This document shows, piece after piece, positions 14,524 through 23,498 of a stretch of DNA of 64,000 nt. Position 1 is the stretch's first letter; each line of letters opens with the position of its first letter. The notes beneath the pieces were generated by a model. That model ran no database searches and had not been told where the DNA came from. It was given only the letters and a program-made list of their open reading frames with translations. The position numbers and the translations under genes were made by a program. Source of the stretch: Arthrobacter saudimassiliensis. Lineage in GTDB: Bacteria; Actinomycetota; Actinomycetes; Actinomycetales; Micrococcaceae. The stretch lies in NCBI GenBank assembly GCA_900016675.1, contig LN483070.1:1674001-1738000 (forward strand). Direction: 5' to 3'.

Positions 14524-15855
14524 CTAGTCGCACCTGCCCGGTTCCTGCCCGGAGCACCATTCCTGGTACTCGGCCACGTAGCGGGCGTGCTCGGCCAGGG
14601 TGGAGGAGAACTTCGTCTCGCCGCTGTCCAGGTTGACGGTGACCCAGTAGTAGTAGGGCACGTCGGCCGGGTTGGCGGCCGCGTCGATCGCCTCGCGGCT
14701 CGGCGAGCCGATCGGGCCCACCGGCAGGCCGGGGTTGGCGTAGGTGTTGTACGGGTTGGACTTGTCGGCCTTTTCCTCGGGCGTGAGGTTGTAGCTCTTG
14801 CGGTCCAGGCCGTAGGTGACGGTGGCGTCGGACTGGATCAGCCCGTTGGTCTCCGTGTTGTCCGGCTTGAGCCGGTTCTCGATGGAGCCCGCCACGGTGG
14901 CGTAGTCCGCCTCGCCGGCCTCGGCCTGGATGATGCTGGCCTTGGTCAGAATCCGGTACTGCTCGGCGGGATCGGTGATGCCGTCCTCCTCCAGCACCGC
15001 GAAGGTCTGGGCCACCATTTCCGACACGATGTCGGAGGCGGTGAGGTTCACGTCGAACCGGTACTCCCCCGGGTGCAGGTAGCCTTCCAGGCTGCGTGCC
15101 TGCTCGGGCAGCCCGAACTGCTGGGGCGTCTCGGCGAGGGCCTCGAACTCGCTGACGGGGATGCCCGTGGAGGTGGAGAGGATCTCGAACACCTCGCCCT
15201 GGCGCAGGTCGCGGGCGACGGCGGCGTAGTGCACCAGTCCGCCCTGCTCGCCGATCAGGGCCTCGAAGGCCGCGGAGGCGGACATCTGGTAGCGCATTTC
15301 GTATTCGCCGGGCTGGATCTCCCGCCCGTCCGCTTCGGCTGCGACCACTTCCATGAACCGGTCGCTGTTGGCGATGATGTCCTGGCTCACCAGGTTCCCG
15401 CCGATCACCATGGGCCCGTCGCCGGGGTTCACGGTGAACACCACGCTGCCGGTGCCTGCACCCTCATAGTCCTTCGGCTCGTTCATGCCGAGCAGGTCGC
15501 GGAGGAACAGGATCAGCCCGATGAGCACCACGACGAAGAACAGCAGGACGGCGCCCACCACGATGGTGCGCCGGCGCCGGCGCAGCATCTTCTCACGGGA
15601 GGGCCGCCGGCTGCGGCGGGAGGGCAGCTGCTGCTCCTCGAACAGCTGGGCCACCGGTTCGGGCGCGGCGTGCCCCCGGGCGTAGCCCTGGTCGGCGTAT
15701 CCGTCGTCCGCGTCGTACCCGCCGGCGTCGTAGCCGTACTGGTCGTAGGCGGGCTCGTCATGGCCCTGCGGGTCCTCGTCGTACGGACGACGGCGGTAGC
15801 CGGCGCCGTCGTAGTCGGCTTCGGCAGGGCGGTGGTCCGGATACCTATGACTCAC
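14524..15855 (-). CDS. mltG: Endolytic peptidoglycan transglycosylase MltG
   Basis: Membrane-bound YceG/MltG protein that cuts nascent glycan strands and sets their length. The 443 residues have a Tyr/Asp/Gly-rich cytoplasmic region (about 1-85), one transmembrane helix after the MLRRRRRT stretch (about 92-118), and an extracytoplasmic domain with the catalytic glutamate in ASIIQAEAG and the conserved NPYNTYANPGLPVGPIGSP. The GTG start overlaps ruvX by 11 bases. Confidence 0.94.
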   Translation of the reverse strand: MSHRYPDHRPAEADYDGAGYRRRPYDEDPQGHDEPAYDQYGYDAGGYDADDGYADQGYARGHAAPEPVAQLFEEQQLPSRRSRRPSREKMLRRRRRTIVVGAVLLFFVVVLIGLILFLRDLLGMNEPKDYEGAGTGSVVFTVNPGDGPMVIGGNLVSQDIIANSDRFMEVVAAEADGREIQPGEYEMRYQMSASAAFEALIGEQGGLVHYAAVARDLRQGEVFEILSTSTGIPVSEFEALAETPQQFGLPEQARSLEGYLHPGEYRFDVNLTASDIVSEMVAQTFAVLEEDGITDPAEQYRILTKASIIQAEAGEADYATVAGSIENRLKPDNTETNGLIQSDATVTYGLDRKSYNLTPEEKADKSNPYNTYANPGLPVGPIGSPSREAIDAAANPADVPYYYWVTVNLDSGETKFSSTLAEHARYVAEYQEWCSGQEPGRCD

Positions 15856-16438
15856 GGCCGGACCCGCCTTCGGTGTCGGTCTGCTGGGAAATAGCTGGCT
15901 CCTGGTTCGGGGCCGGAGCCGCGCCTTCCGGGCGCGGCAGCCGACGAAGTTGTACCGGTTCCCCCACTTCGCGTCCTAGCGAACGCTGCATTTCAAGGGC
16001 ATGCTGCAGGATTCCCACTGCGGCAGCCTGATCTACCACTCTACGGTGGTCTCGGGTGTCCATTCCAGCTTGGCGCAGGGCCTGGTGGGCGCTGACGGTG
16101 CTCAGGCGCTCGTCGACCAGCCGGACCGGAAGGTCCATTCCGGCGTCCGCGAGGGCGCCGGCGAGCCGTTCCGCGTACTCCCGGGCCATCTGCGTGGACG
16201 CCGTTTCGTTGCCGCGGAGGCTGCGGGGCAGGCCCACGAAGACCTGCACCGCATCTCGTTCCGCGGCCTCCCGGACCACGAGGGCAATGTCACGGTCCTT
16301 CTTGGCGTCGCGGCGCAGGGTGCGGACCGGGACGGCCAGCAGGCCGTCGGGGTCCGACGCGGCCAGGCCCACCCGGACCTGGCCGACGTCGAGGCCCAGC
16401 CGAACGCCCCGGGGAATGTCCGCCGCCGAGGAGGCCAA
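15845..16438 (-). CDS. ruvX: Putative pre-16S rRNA nuclease / Holliday junction resolvase-like RuvX
   Basis: YqgF-type RNase H-fold protein implicated in 16S rRNA 5' maturation. The 197 residues start the fold with LGLDVGQVRVGLAASD (catalytic Asp) and continue with VFVGLPRSLRG and LVDERLST, all typical. A polar C-terminal tail of about 45 residues goes beyond the core. It lies 2 bases after alaS and overlaps mltG, the usual alaS-ruvX-mltG order. Confidence 0.93.
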   Translation of the reverse strand: MASSAADIPRGVRLGLDVGQVRVGLAASDPDGLLAVPVRTLRRDAKKDRDIALVVREAAERDAVQVFVGLPRSLRGNETASTQMAREYAERLAGALADAGMDLPVRLVDERLSTVSAHQALRQAGMDTRDHRRVVDQAAAVGILQHALEMQRSLGREVGEPVQLRRLPRPEGAAPAPNQEPAISQQTDTEGGSGRES

Positions 16439-16440
16439 GG

Positions 16441-19134
16441 TCAGCTCCCGGCCGCCACGGCGGAGCGCACCGCGGTGAGCGCCTCATCGATCCGTGCCGC
16501 GTCGGCGCCGCCGCCCTGGGCGACGTCGTCCTTGCCACCGCCGCCGCCGCCGAGGATTCCGGCGGCCAGGCGGACCAGCGCGCCGGCCTTCACGCCGGCG
16601 GCACGGGCGGCCTCGTTCGTGGCGACAATGATCACCGGGCGGTTGTTGGCCACGCCGGCCACGGCCGTGACGGCCGCGCCGCTGCTGAGCCGCTGGCGCA
16701 GGTCAAGGGCGAGGGTGCGCAGGTCGTCGGCTCCGCCGACCTCGCCGGCGTTGTGGGCCAGCACCCGGACGCCGTTGACGTCCACGGCCGTGGAGACCAG
16801 GGCGGCGGCGGACGCGGCAAGCTGCTCGCGGCGCAGGCGCTCGAGCTCCTTTTCGGCGGCCTTCAGCTTGGCCAGGGTGGCGGCAACCCGCTCCGGAACC
16901 TGGGCCGAGGGCACCTTGAGCATTTCGGACAGCTCGGTCACCAGCGCGCGCTCGGCGGCGAGGTGGCGGAAGGCGTCCATGCCCACGAACGCCTCCACCC
17001 GGCGGTTGCCGGATCCGACCGACTGTTCGCCGAGCAGGGTGAGGGAGCCGATCCGGGAGGTGGCGTCGACGTGGGTGCCGCCGCAGAGCTCGCGGGACCA
17101 GTCGCCGTTCATCTCCACCACGCGGACGGTGTCGCCGTAGGCTTCGCCGAAGAGCGCGGTGGCGCCGAGGGCCTTGGCCTGCTCGAGCGGCATGACCCGG
17201 GTGACGACGTCGTAGTTGGAGCGGATGGCCAGGTTGGAGACTTCCTCGATTTCGGACTTGGCCGTGTCGGAAAGCCCCTCGCCCCAGGCGAAGTCGAAGC
17301 GCAGGTAGCCGGCCTTGTTGAAGGAGCCGCGCTGCAGCGCCTCCGGGCCGAGGATCTGGTGCAGCGCCGCGTGCACGATGTGCGTGCCGGTGTGGGCCTG
17401 CTCCGCGGCGTGGCGGCGCTGGGCGTCGACGGCGGCCTGCACCAGGGCGCCGGTGGAGATTTCACCTTCGCGCACGATCGCCTTGTGCACGCTCAGGCCC
17501 TTGACCGGGCGCTGCACGTCGGAGACCTCGACGACGAAGCCGTCGCCGGTGATCAGGCCGGTGTCGGCGGCCTGGCCGCCTGCCTCGGCGTAGAACGGGG
17601 TCTCGTCGAGGACCAGGGAGATCTCGGTGCCCGGGCCGGCGTGGCTGACGGCGGCGCCGCCCTGCACGATGCCGCGGACCTTGGACTCGCTGGTCAGCTC
17701 GGTGTAGCCGGTGAAGACGGTCTCGCCGGCCTTGAGCAGTTCGTTGAACACGGACACGTCGGCGTGGCCCTGCTTCTTGCCGCGGGCGTCGGCCTGGGCA
17801 CGGCGCCGCTGCTCGGCCATGAGCGAGCGGAATCCTGCCTCGTCGACCTTCAGGCCGGCCTCTTCGGCCATTTCCAGGGTCAGGTCGATCGGGAAACCGT
17901 AGGTGTCGTGCAGGGTGAACGCGTCCTCGCCGGAGAGCGGGCGGCCGGCGGCCTTGGAGACCTTCACGGCTTCCTCGAGGCGCTCGGTGCCGGACGCGAT
18001 GGTGCGCAGGAACGCCTTCTCCTCGGCGTAGGCGATCCGGGCGATGCGCTCGAAGTCGGCCTCCACCTCGGGGTAGGTGCCCTTCATCGCGTCGCGGGAG
18101 ACGGGCAGCAGCTCGGGCAGCACGGCGGTCTCGACGCCGAGCAGGCGCATGGCCCGCACGGCCCGGCGGATCAGGCGGCGCAGCACGTAGCCGCGGCCTT
18201 CGTTGGAGGGGGTCACGCCGTCGCTGATCAGCATCAGGGCGGAGCGGATGTGGTCGGCGACCACCCGCATCCGCACGTCGTCGGCGTGGTGCGGGTCCTT
18301 CGGATCCTCGGCGGAGGTGTACTCCTTGCCGGACAGTTCCGCGGCCTTGTCGAGGACGGGGCGGACCTGGTCCGTCTCGTACATGTTCTCGACGCCCTGG
18401 AGGATCATCGCCAGGCGCTCCAGGCCGAGGCCGGTGTCGATGTTCTTCTGCGGCAGTTCGCCGGCGACGTCGAAGTCGGTCTTCGAGCGGACTGCGGAGA
18501 GCTGGTACTGCATGAAGACCAGGTTCCAGATCTCGATGTAGCGGGTCTCGTCGACGGCGGGGCCGCCTTGGAGGCCGTAGGCCGGTCCGCGGTCGTAGTA
18601 GATCTCGGAGCAGGGGCCGCCCGGACCGGCCTGGCCGGTGTTCCAGTAGTTGTCGGCCTTGCCGGTGCCGATGATGCGCTCGTTCGGCACGCCGACCTTG
18701 TCGCGCCAGATGGCGCGGGCCTCGTCGTCGCGCTCGTCGCCGTCCTCGTAGACGGTGACCCAGAGCCGCTCGGGATCCAGGCCGTAGCCGCCCTTCTCCA
18801 CCGGGGAGGTCAGCAGCTCCCAGGCGAAGGTGATGGCGTCTTCCTTGAAGTAGTCGCCGAAGGAGAAGTTGCCGGCCATCTGGAAGAACGTGCCGTGCCG
18901 GGCGGTCTTGCCGACCTCTTCGATGTCGGCGGTGCGGATGCACTTCTGCACGCTGGTGGCGCGGCTGTAGGGCGGGGTCTCACGGGCGGTGAGGTACGGG
19001 ATGAAGGGCACCATGCCGGCAACGGTGAACAGCAGGGAGGGGTCCCCCGTGACCAGGGAGGCGGACGGGACCACGGTGTGTCCCTTCGCGCTGAAGAATT
19101 CCAGCCAGCGGCGGGCGATCTCGTGGGACTTCAT
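16441..19134 (-). CDS. alaS: Alanine-tRNA ligase
   Basis: Charges tRNA-Ala. The 897 residues contain the class II catalytic core from the N-terminus (FFSAKGHTVVPSASL), the editing domain with zinc-binding HTGTHIVH and CGGTHVD, and a C-terminal oligomerisation domain with a Gly-rich GGGGGGKDD run. Length and domain order are complete. No T-box was seen upstream. Confidence 0.98.
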   Translation of the reverse strand: MKSHEIARRWLEFFSAKGHTVVPSASLVTGDPSLLFTVAGMVPFIPYLTARETPPYSRATSVQKCIRTADIEEVGKTARHGTFFQMAGNFSFGDYFKEDAITFAWELLTSPVEKGGYGLDPERLWVTVYEDGDERDDEARAIWRDKVGVPNERIIGTGKADNYWNTGQAGPGGPCSEIYYDRGPAYGLQGGPAVDETRYIEIWNLVFMQYQLSAVRSKTDFDVAGELPQKNIDTGLGLERLAMILQGVENMYETDQVRPVLDKAAELSGKEYTSAEDPKDPHHADDVRMRVVADHIRSALMLISDGVTPSNEGRGYVLRRLIRRAVRAMRLLGVETAVLPELLPVSRDAMKGTYPEVEADFERIARIAYAEEKAFLRTIASGTERLEEAVKVSKAAGRPLSGEDAFTLHDTYGFPIDLTLEMAEEAGLKVDEAGFRSLMAEQRRRAQADARGKKQGHADVSVFNELLKAGETVFTGYTELTSESKVRGIVQGGAAVSHAGPGTEISLVLDETPFYAEAGGQAADTGLITGDGFVVEVSDVQRPVKGLSVHKAIVREGEISTGALVQAAVDAQRRHAAEQAHTGTHIVHAALHQILGPEALQRGSFNKAGYLRFDFAWGEGLSDTAKSEIEEVSNLAIRSNYDVVTRVMPLEQAKALGATALFGEAYGDTVRVVEMNGDWSRELCGGTHVDATSRIGSLTLLGEQSVGSGNRRVEAFVGMDAFRHLAAERALVTELSEMLKVPSAQVPERVAATLAKLKAAEKELERLRREQLAASAAALVSTAVDVNGVRVLAHNAGEVGGADDLRTLALDLRQRLSSGAAVTAVAGVANNRPVIIVATNEAARAAGVKAGALVRLAAGILGGGGGGKDDVAQGGGADAARIDEALTAVRSAVAAGS

Positions 19135-19208
19135 GGTGCTCTTTCTTACCCTTCGTATGGTGTGCGCGGCGCCCGGCGTGGGCGGCGCGCGGAAGATGGT
19201 GGGGCGGC

Positions 19209-19463
19209 TCAGCGCCGGGCGGCGGTCATGGACCGGGTGACGGACTCGCCGTCGTCCATGCCCAGTGCGGCGCGCAGGTCGGTTTCGCGCTGGTCCATCG
19301 CCTCGCGCATGGCTTCGGTGAAGTTCTGCACGGCGTCGGCGGCGCTGCCGATGGCGCGGTTCAGGCCGGCGGGGCCCACGGCGGCGCGTGCGTCGGAAAG
19401 GCGCCGGACGGCGATGACGCCGATCGTGACGCCGACTGACATCCAGAAAACCCGCTTGATCAT
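19209..19463 (-). CDS. Small membrane-associated protein (DUF6167-like)
   Basis: An 84-residue protein with one N-terminal hydrophobic helix (IKRVFWMSVGVTIGVIAV) followed by an amphipathic, charged tail containing QNFTEAMREAMDQRE. This small gene is regularly found between the DUF948 gene and alaS in Arthrobacter relatives, and I take it to be the DUF6167 family on position and pattern. Function unknown; no catalytic residues are evident. Confidence 0.75.
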   Translation of the reverse strand: MIKRVFWMSVGVTIGVIAVRRLSDARAAVGPAGLNRAIGSAADAVQNFTEAMREAMDQRETDLRAALGMDDGESVTRSMTAARR

Positions 19464-19542
19464 TGCTGCTCCTGTGCTCGCGGTTGGGGGTGCGTGGCTG
19501 GTGCGCTGCCGGCGGGCGGCAACACCTGGGTGGCCGGCCGGG

Positions 19543-19920
19543 TCAGCGGCTCCGCCTGCGGCGGCCCGTGCCCTTGCCGGAGGCGGCCAGGGCCGAACGC
19601 ACTCCGTAGGTGAACGCCGAAACCTTGATCAGCGGCTGCCCGACGGTGGCTGCCACCAGCGAGCTGAGGGCCGAGATGTTGGCCGAGGCGTCGGAGACGT
19701 TCGAGGAGATGCCGTCCACCTTCTGCAGCTGCGCGTTGGTGGTCGAGACCGTGGTGGTGACTTCGTCGATCAGCGGGGTGGTGCCGTCGCTGAGCGTGCG
19801 GATCGCTCCGCGCAGTTCGTCGAAGACCTTGCCCAGCTTCCAGACCGGCACGGCCAGCAGGGCGACCAGAACGGCGAAGACGCCGGCGGCGATCAGTCCG
19901 GCGATATCTCCACCTGACAT
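19543..19920 (-). CDS. DUF948-domain membrane protein
   Basis: A 125-residue protein with an N-terminal transmembrane helix (LIAAGVFAVLVALLAVPVWK), then a Thr/Ser-rich coiled stretch with heptad spacing (about 40-90), and a basic C-terminus (KGTGRRRRSR). The pattern is that of DUF948 proteins, which resemble the coiled parts of chemoreceptors. It lies upstream of the DUF6167-like gene and alaS in the same direction. Role unknown; envelope association is inferred. Confidence 0.8.
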   Translation of the reverse strand: MSGGDIAGLIAAGVFAVLVALLAVPVWKLGKVFDELRGAIRTLSDGTTPLIDEVTTTVSTTNAQLQKVDGISSNVSDASANISALSSLVAATVGQPLIKVSAFTYGVRSALAASGKGTGRRRRSR

Positions 19921-20038
19921 GGCTCTCCTTTGGAGTTGAAGATTGTTGGCTTTCCGCTATGTACCTTACCTACTGCGGGGCGCCGGCACTTACTTTTCGC
20001 CGGCGGGCCCGCTGCGGCAGGGCCGTGCGGGTTAACCA

Positions 20039-20073
20039 CACAGCCCGCGGCCCACAGAGGGCCGCGGGCTGTG
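20039..20073 (-). terminator. Terminator-like hairpin after rpsD
   Basis: 15-bp perfect stem, arms 20039-20053 and 20059-20073, loop ACAGA, just beyond the rpsD stop. The tail lacks a U-run, common in high-GC actinobacteria. Confidence 0.65.
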
Positions 20074-20099
20074 CCGGGTTATGAAACCAGGATCCGCGA

Positions 20100-20726
20100 T
20101 TAGCGCGCGTAGTATTCCACGACGAGCTGCTCTTCGCAGGTCACGGGGATCTCGGAGCGCTTCGGGCGGCGGACCAGGCGGGCCTGCAGCTTCTCCAGCT
20201 GCACGTCCAGGTAGCCCGGAACCTGCGGCAGGACATCGCGGTGCGCGCCGGCAGCGGCGACCTGGAACGGAGCCATGGTCTCGCTGCGCTGGTGCACGTG
20301 GATGAGCTGGCCTTCGGAGACGCGGAACGACGGGCGGTCCACGCGCTGGCCGTCAACCATGATGTGGCGGTGCACAACCAGCTGGCGGGCCTGGGCGATG
20401 GTGCGGGCGAAGCCGGCACGCAGGACCAGGGCGTCGAGGCGCATTTCCAGCAGCTCGACCAGGTTCTCACCGGTCAGGCCGGCGGTGCGGCGGGCTTCCT
20501 CGAAGAGGCGACCCATCTGGGCCTCGCGGATGCCGTACTGGGCGCGCAGGCGCTGCTTCTCGCGCAGGCGGACGGCGTAGTCGCTGTCCTGCTTGCGGCG
20601 TGCACGGCCGTGCTCACCCGGGGGGTACGGGCGACGCTCGAAGTACTTGGCTGCCTTGGGAGTCAGGGCAATGCCGAGGGCACGCGAAGCGCGGGCCTGA
20701 CGGCGGGCACGTGTGTTGTTAGCCAC
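20100..20726 (-). CDS. rpsD: 30S ribosomal protein S4
   Basis: Primary 16S rRNA-binding protein that nucleates small-subunit assembly. The 208 residues carry the S4 RNA-binding domain LEMRLDALVLRAGFARTIAQ in the middle and end with the typical EQLVVEYYAR. This is the zinc-free form, since no N-terminal cysteine cluster is present. The start is GTG at 20726 with AAAGG upstream. A possible 21-codon leader reading frame precedes it. Confidence 0.97.
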   Translation of the reverse strand: MANNTRARRQARASRALGIALTPKAAKYFERRPYPPGEHGRARRKQDSDYAVRLREKQRLRAQYGIREAQMGRLFEEARRTAGLTGENLVELLEMRLDALVLRAGFARTIAQARQLVVHRHIMVDGQRVDRPSFRVSEGQLIHVHQRSETMAPFQVAAAGAHRDVLPQVPGYLDVQLEKLQARLVRRPKRSEIPVTCEEQLVVEYYAR

Positions 20727-20735
20727 GTTAACCTT

Positions 20736-20801
20736 TCACTGTTTCGGCGGTTTGGCCGCAGGACGGGACCAGGTCCCGAAATCTGCGACTGCTGAGTGCA
20801 T
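20736..20801 (-). CDS. Candidate 21-residue leader peptide upstream of rpsD
   Basis: An ATG at 20801 with a well-placed GGAGG (20807-20811, 5 bases away) opens a 21-codon frame, MHSAVADFGTWSRPAAKPPK plus Q, ending 9 bases before the rpsD GTG. It spans the palindrome GGGACCAGGTCCC at about 20765-20777. Short translated leaders are common before actinobacterial genes, but this one is known only from its ribosome binding site and placement. It may be chance. Confidence 0.35.
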   Translation of the reverse strand: MHSAVADFGTWSRPAAKPPKQ

Positions 20802-20975
20802 GCTGGCCTCCATTAGGGAGAGCTCCGGTCAACCGCTGCCGTCTGCTACAGTCCCGAGCCGGGGCGCACGAAGGCGTCCGGCACGGGCTTGCCAGTCAAC
20901 CGTCAATGTTAGCACGGCCTGCACCGCCGGATATCCGGCCCGACGCCGGCCCCGGGGTTCGGAAACAGGTGCAGC

Positions 20976-22712
20976 TTAGGACTTGGGTTGAGTCGTGGTC
21001 TTGGTTGTCGTCTTGGGCTTGGTTTGCGTCTTGGGCTTGGGCGCGGTCCCGGCCTTCGGCTCGGACTGGGTTGTGGTCTTCGACTCGGGCCCGGTCCTGG
21101 GCTGGGCCCTGGCCTTCGACCGGGGCTTCTCCGCGTCAGCTGCGGATGTGGCGGCCACAGGCTCGGCTTCCGCGTCGCTGGCCGGCCGTACTTCCGGGGC
21201 AGGCGTTTCCGGCTCCGGCTCTTCCGGCGCAGCCGGTGCCGGCGCAGCCGGTGCCGGCGCAGCCGGTGCCGGCGCAGTCGCAGGCGCCGGGGATGCCGCC
21301 GCCCGCGGGGGTATCGGCGTGCCCCGGATGATGCCGCGCAGCCGTTCCAGGCGCGGGCCGATCTCCCGCTCCACGCCGTTGCCGGTGGGCTCGTAGTAGT
21401 TGCGGCCCACCAGGTCGTCCGGCGGATACTGCTGCCGCGCCACCGAGTGCGGGGCGTCGTGCGAGTAGACGTAGCCGCGGCCGTGGCCCAGCTGCTTCGC
21501 CCCCGGGTAGTGCGCGTCGCGCAGATGGGCGGGAATCCCCTGGCCGCGGCCGGCGCGGACATCGGCGATCGCGGCGTTGATCCCCTGGTAGGCGGCGTTG
21601 GATTTCGGTGCCGTCGCCAGGTGCACCACGGCCTCGGCCAGGATGATCCGCGCCTCCGGCATGCCGACCAGCTGCACGGCCTGCGCCGCCGCGACGGCGG
21701 TCTGCAGCGCGGTGGGATCAGCCATGCCGATGTCCTCGGCGGCCGAAATCATGATCCGCCGGGCAACGAAGCGCGGGTCCTCCCCCGCTTCGAGCATCCG
21801 GGCCAGGTAATGCAGCGAGGCGTCGACGTCGGAGCCGCGGACGGATTTGATGAAGGCGCTGGCGACGTCGTAGTGCTGGTCCCCCGCCCGGTCGTAGCGC
21901 AGCGCCGCCACGTCGAGCGCCTTCTCGGCGTGCGGCAGCGCGATCACCGGGGCGCCGTCGTCGTCGGGCCCGCGTTCGGAGAACGCGACGCCGGCGGCCG
22001 CCTCCAGTGCGGTGAGGCCGCGCCGGGCATCTCCGGCGGCAAGCCGGACCAGGTGTTCGAGGGCCTCATCGCTCAGCGTGACCCGTCCGGCGAGCCCGCG
22101 TTCGTCCGCTACTGCCCGCTTGAGCAGCCCCGCGATGTCCTGCTCCGTCAGCGGCCGAAGCGTCAGCAGCAGGGACCGGGACAGCAGCGGGGAGACCACG
22201 GAGAACGACGGATTCTCGGTGGTGGCCGCGATCAGGACCACCCAGCGGTTCTCCACCCCGGGCAGCAGGGCGTCCTGCTGGGCCTTGTTGAACCGGTGGA
22301 TCTCGTCGAGGAACAGCACGGTGGTGATGCCGTGCAGGTCGCGGTTGGTGAGGGCCTCCTCCATGACCCGGCGGACATCCTTCACGCCGGCGGTAATGGC
22401 AGACAGCTCCACGAATTTCCGCCCGGCACCGCGTGCGACGACGTGGGCCAGGGTGGTCTTGCCGGTGCCCGGCGGACCCCAGAGCATGACGGAGGTGGGG
22501 CCGGCGGGGTTGCGGTCATCGGCGGACTCCGCCAGGGTCCGCAGGGGCGAGCCGGGCCCGAGCAGGTGCTGCTGTCCCACCACCTCGTCCAGGCTGCGGG
22601 GCCGCATCCGGACCGCCAGCGGGCTGCGCGGGCGCCGCGCCGCACTTCCCGCAGGCGCCTCGTCGGCGTCGTCCCGGTCCTCATCGAAGGCGCTGCTGAA
22701 CAAATCGCTCAC
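20976..22712 (-). CDS. rarA: Replication-associated recombination protein A with long disordered tail
   Basis: AAA+ ATPase of the RarA/MgsA (WRNIP1) family acting at stalled forks. The Walker A motif [10 protein letters not shown] is near residue 75, Walker B FLDEIHRF follows, then sensor ENPSF, and the tetramerisation region runs to about residue 440 ([11 protein letters not shown]). About 130 further residues are low complexity: Ala/Pro repeats encoded by a 15-bp tandem repeat, then a Lys/Thr-rich basic tail ending TKTTTQPKS. Such a tail is unusual; the core is normal. Confidence 0.93.
   Translation of the reverse strand: MSDLFSSAFDEDRDDADEAPAGSAARRPRSPLAVRMRPRSLDEVVGQQHLLGPGSPLRTLAESADDRNPAGPTSVMLWGPPGTGKTTLAHVVARGAGRKFVELSAITAGVKDVRRVMEEALTNRDLHGITTVLFLDEIHRFNKAQQDALLPGVENRWVVLIAATTENPSFSVVSPLLSRSLLLTLRPLTEQDIAGLLKRAVADERGLAGRVTLSDEALEHLVRLAAGDARRGLTALEAAAGVAFSERGPDDDGAPVIALPHAEKALDVAALRYDRAGDQHYDVASAFIKSVRGSDVDASLHYLARMLEAGEDPRFVARRIMISAAEDIGMADPTALQTAVAAAQAVQLVGMPEARIILAEAVVHLATAPKSNAAYQGINAAIADVRAGRGQGIPAHLRDAHYPGAKQLGHGRGYVYSHDAPHSVARQQYPPDDLVGRNYYEPTGNGVEREIGPRLERLRGIIRGTPIPPRAAASPAPATAPAPAAPAPAAPAPAAPEEPEPETPAPEVRPASDAEAEPVAATSAADAEKPRSKARAQPRTGPESKTTTQSEPKAGTAPKPKTQTKPKTTTKTTTQPKS
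21226..21270. repeat. Three exact 15-bp tandem repeats inside rarA
   Basis: The unit GGCGCAGCCGGTGCC occurs three times head to tail (21226-21240, 21241-21255, 21256-21270) with a diverged fourth copy following. It encodes an Ala/Pro pentapeptide repeat in the RarA tail and keeps the reading frame, so copy number can vary without disrupting the gene. Confidence 0.95.
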
Positions 22713-22841
22713 CGTTCCAGCCTACTGGTGCCCGCGGACAGTCCGCTGCGCGCAGCCGCGGACGGATCTGGCAGACTCGACAGAGCCAGCGCTCCGCCAC
22801 CGGACCGCACCGCCCCGCATCAGCACCGCAAGGACCTGTCC

Positions 22842-23495
22842 ATGACCATAACCCGCCGGACCAGCGTGCCCGGCCCCCGGCTGTCCGGCTGGCTCGACCG
22901 GTTCGCCGCCGCGCAGGGGCCGCTGACCGTCACGGCGACCGATGCGGGCCTGGAGGCGGCAGCGGCGAACGGCGCGCGGGCCGTGCTGGCTGCCCCCTGG
23001 CCCGAGGACGGACGCCCCGGACGCGGTCCGGACGACGTCGCGCGGCTGGCTGCGCTGGCCGGCCAGTCGCGCACCGTCGGCCTGGTGCTGGTGCGCCGCG
23101 GCGGCTGGGCCGTAGGCGTGGCCCGGGAGGGGCGGCTGCTGCGTTCCAAGACGGGCAGCCGCTATGTGCAGGGCCGGACGTCGGCCGGCGGCGGCTCGCA
23201 GCAGCGGTACGCCCGGCGGCGCGCCAACCAGGCCGACGCACTGGTGGAGGCGGCGGCGTCAGCTGCCGCGGCGCTCTTTGCGGCCGCAGCGGCCGAGGAC
23301 GCCGCGCCCCAGTATGTGGCCGCCGGCGGCGACCGGCTGCTGATCAGCCAGCTGCGGGAGTCTAGGGCCCTGCAGCAGTGGAGCCGGGTGCCGCTGCTGC
23401 GCCCGGTCGAGGTGCAGGACCCCAACCTGGCGTCGCTGCGCAGGGCTGCGGCGGACTCATGTTCGGTCGCCGTCACCATCCACGTGCCGGACTGA
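22842..23495 (+). CDS. acVLRF1-type peptidyl-tRNA hydrolase (Vms1-like release factor)
   Basis: A 217-residue protein starting at the ATG preceded by AAGGA. The diagnostic loop QGRTSAGGGSQQR (residues 110-122), followed by YARRR, matches the actinobacterial Vms1-like release factor 1 family, relatives of eukaryotic eRF1/Vms1 that release peptides from tRNA on split ribosomes. The rest is Ala-rich alpha/beta sequence ending AVTIHVPD. Function is inferred from this motif; a role in ribosome rescue is likely but untested. It is monocistronic and converges with the nitronate monooxygenase gene with only a 3-base gap. Confidence 0.8.
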   Translation: MTITRRTSVPGPRLSGWLDRFAAAQGPLTVTATDAGLEAAAANGARAVLAAPWPEDGRPGRGPDDVARLAALAGQSRTVGLVLVRRGGWAVGVAREGRLLRSKTGSRYVQGRTSAGGGSQQRYARRRANQADALVEAAASAAAALFAAAAAEDAAPQYVAAGGDRLLISQLRESRALQQWSRVPLLRPVEVQDPNLASLRRAAADSCSVAVTIHVPD

Positions 23496-23498
23496 CGC

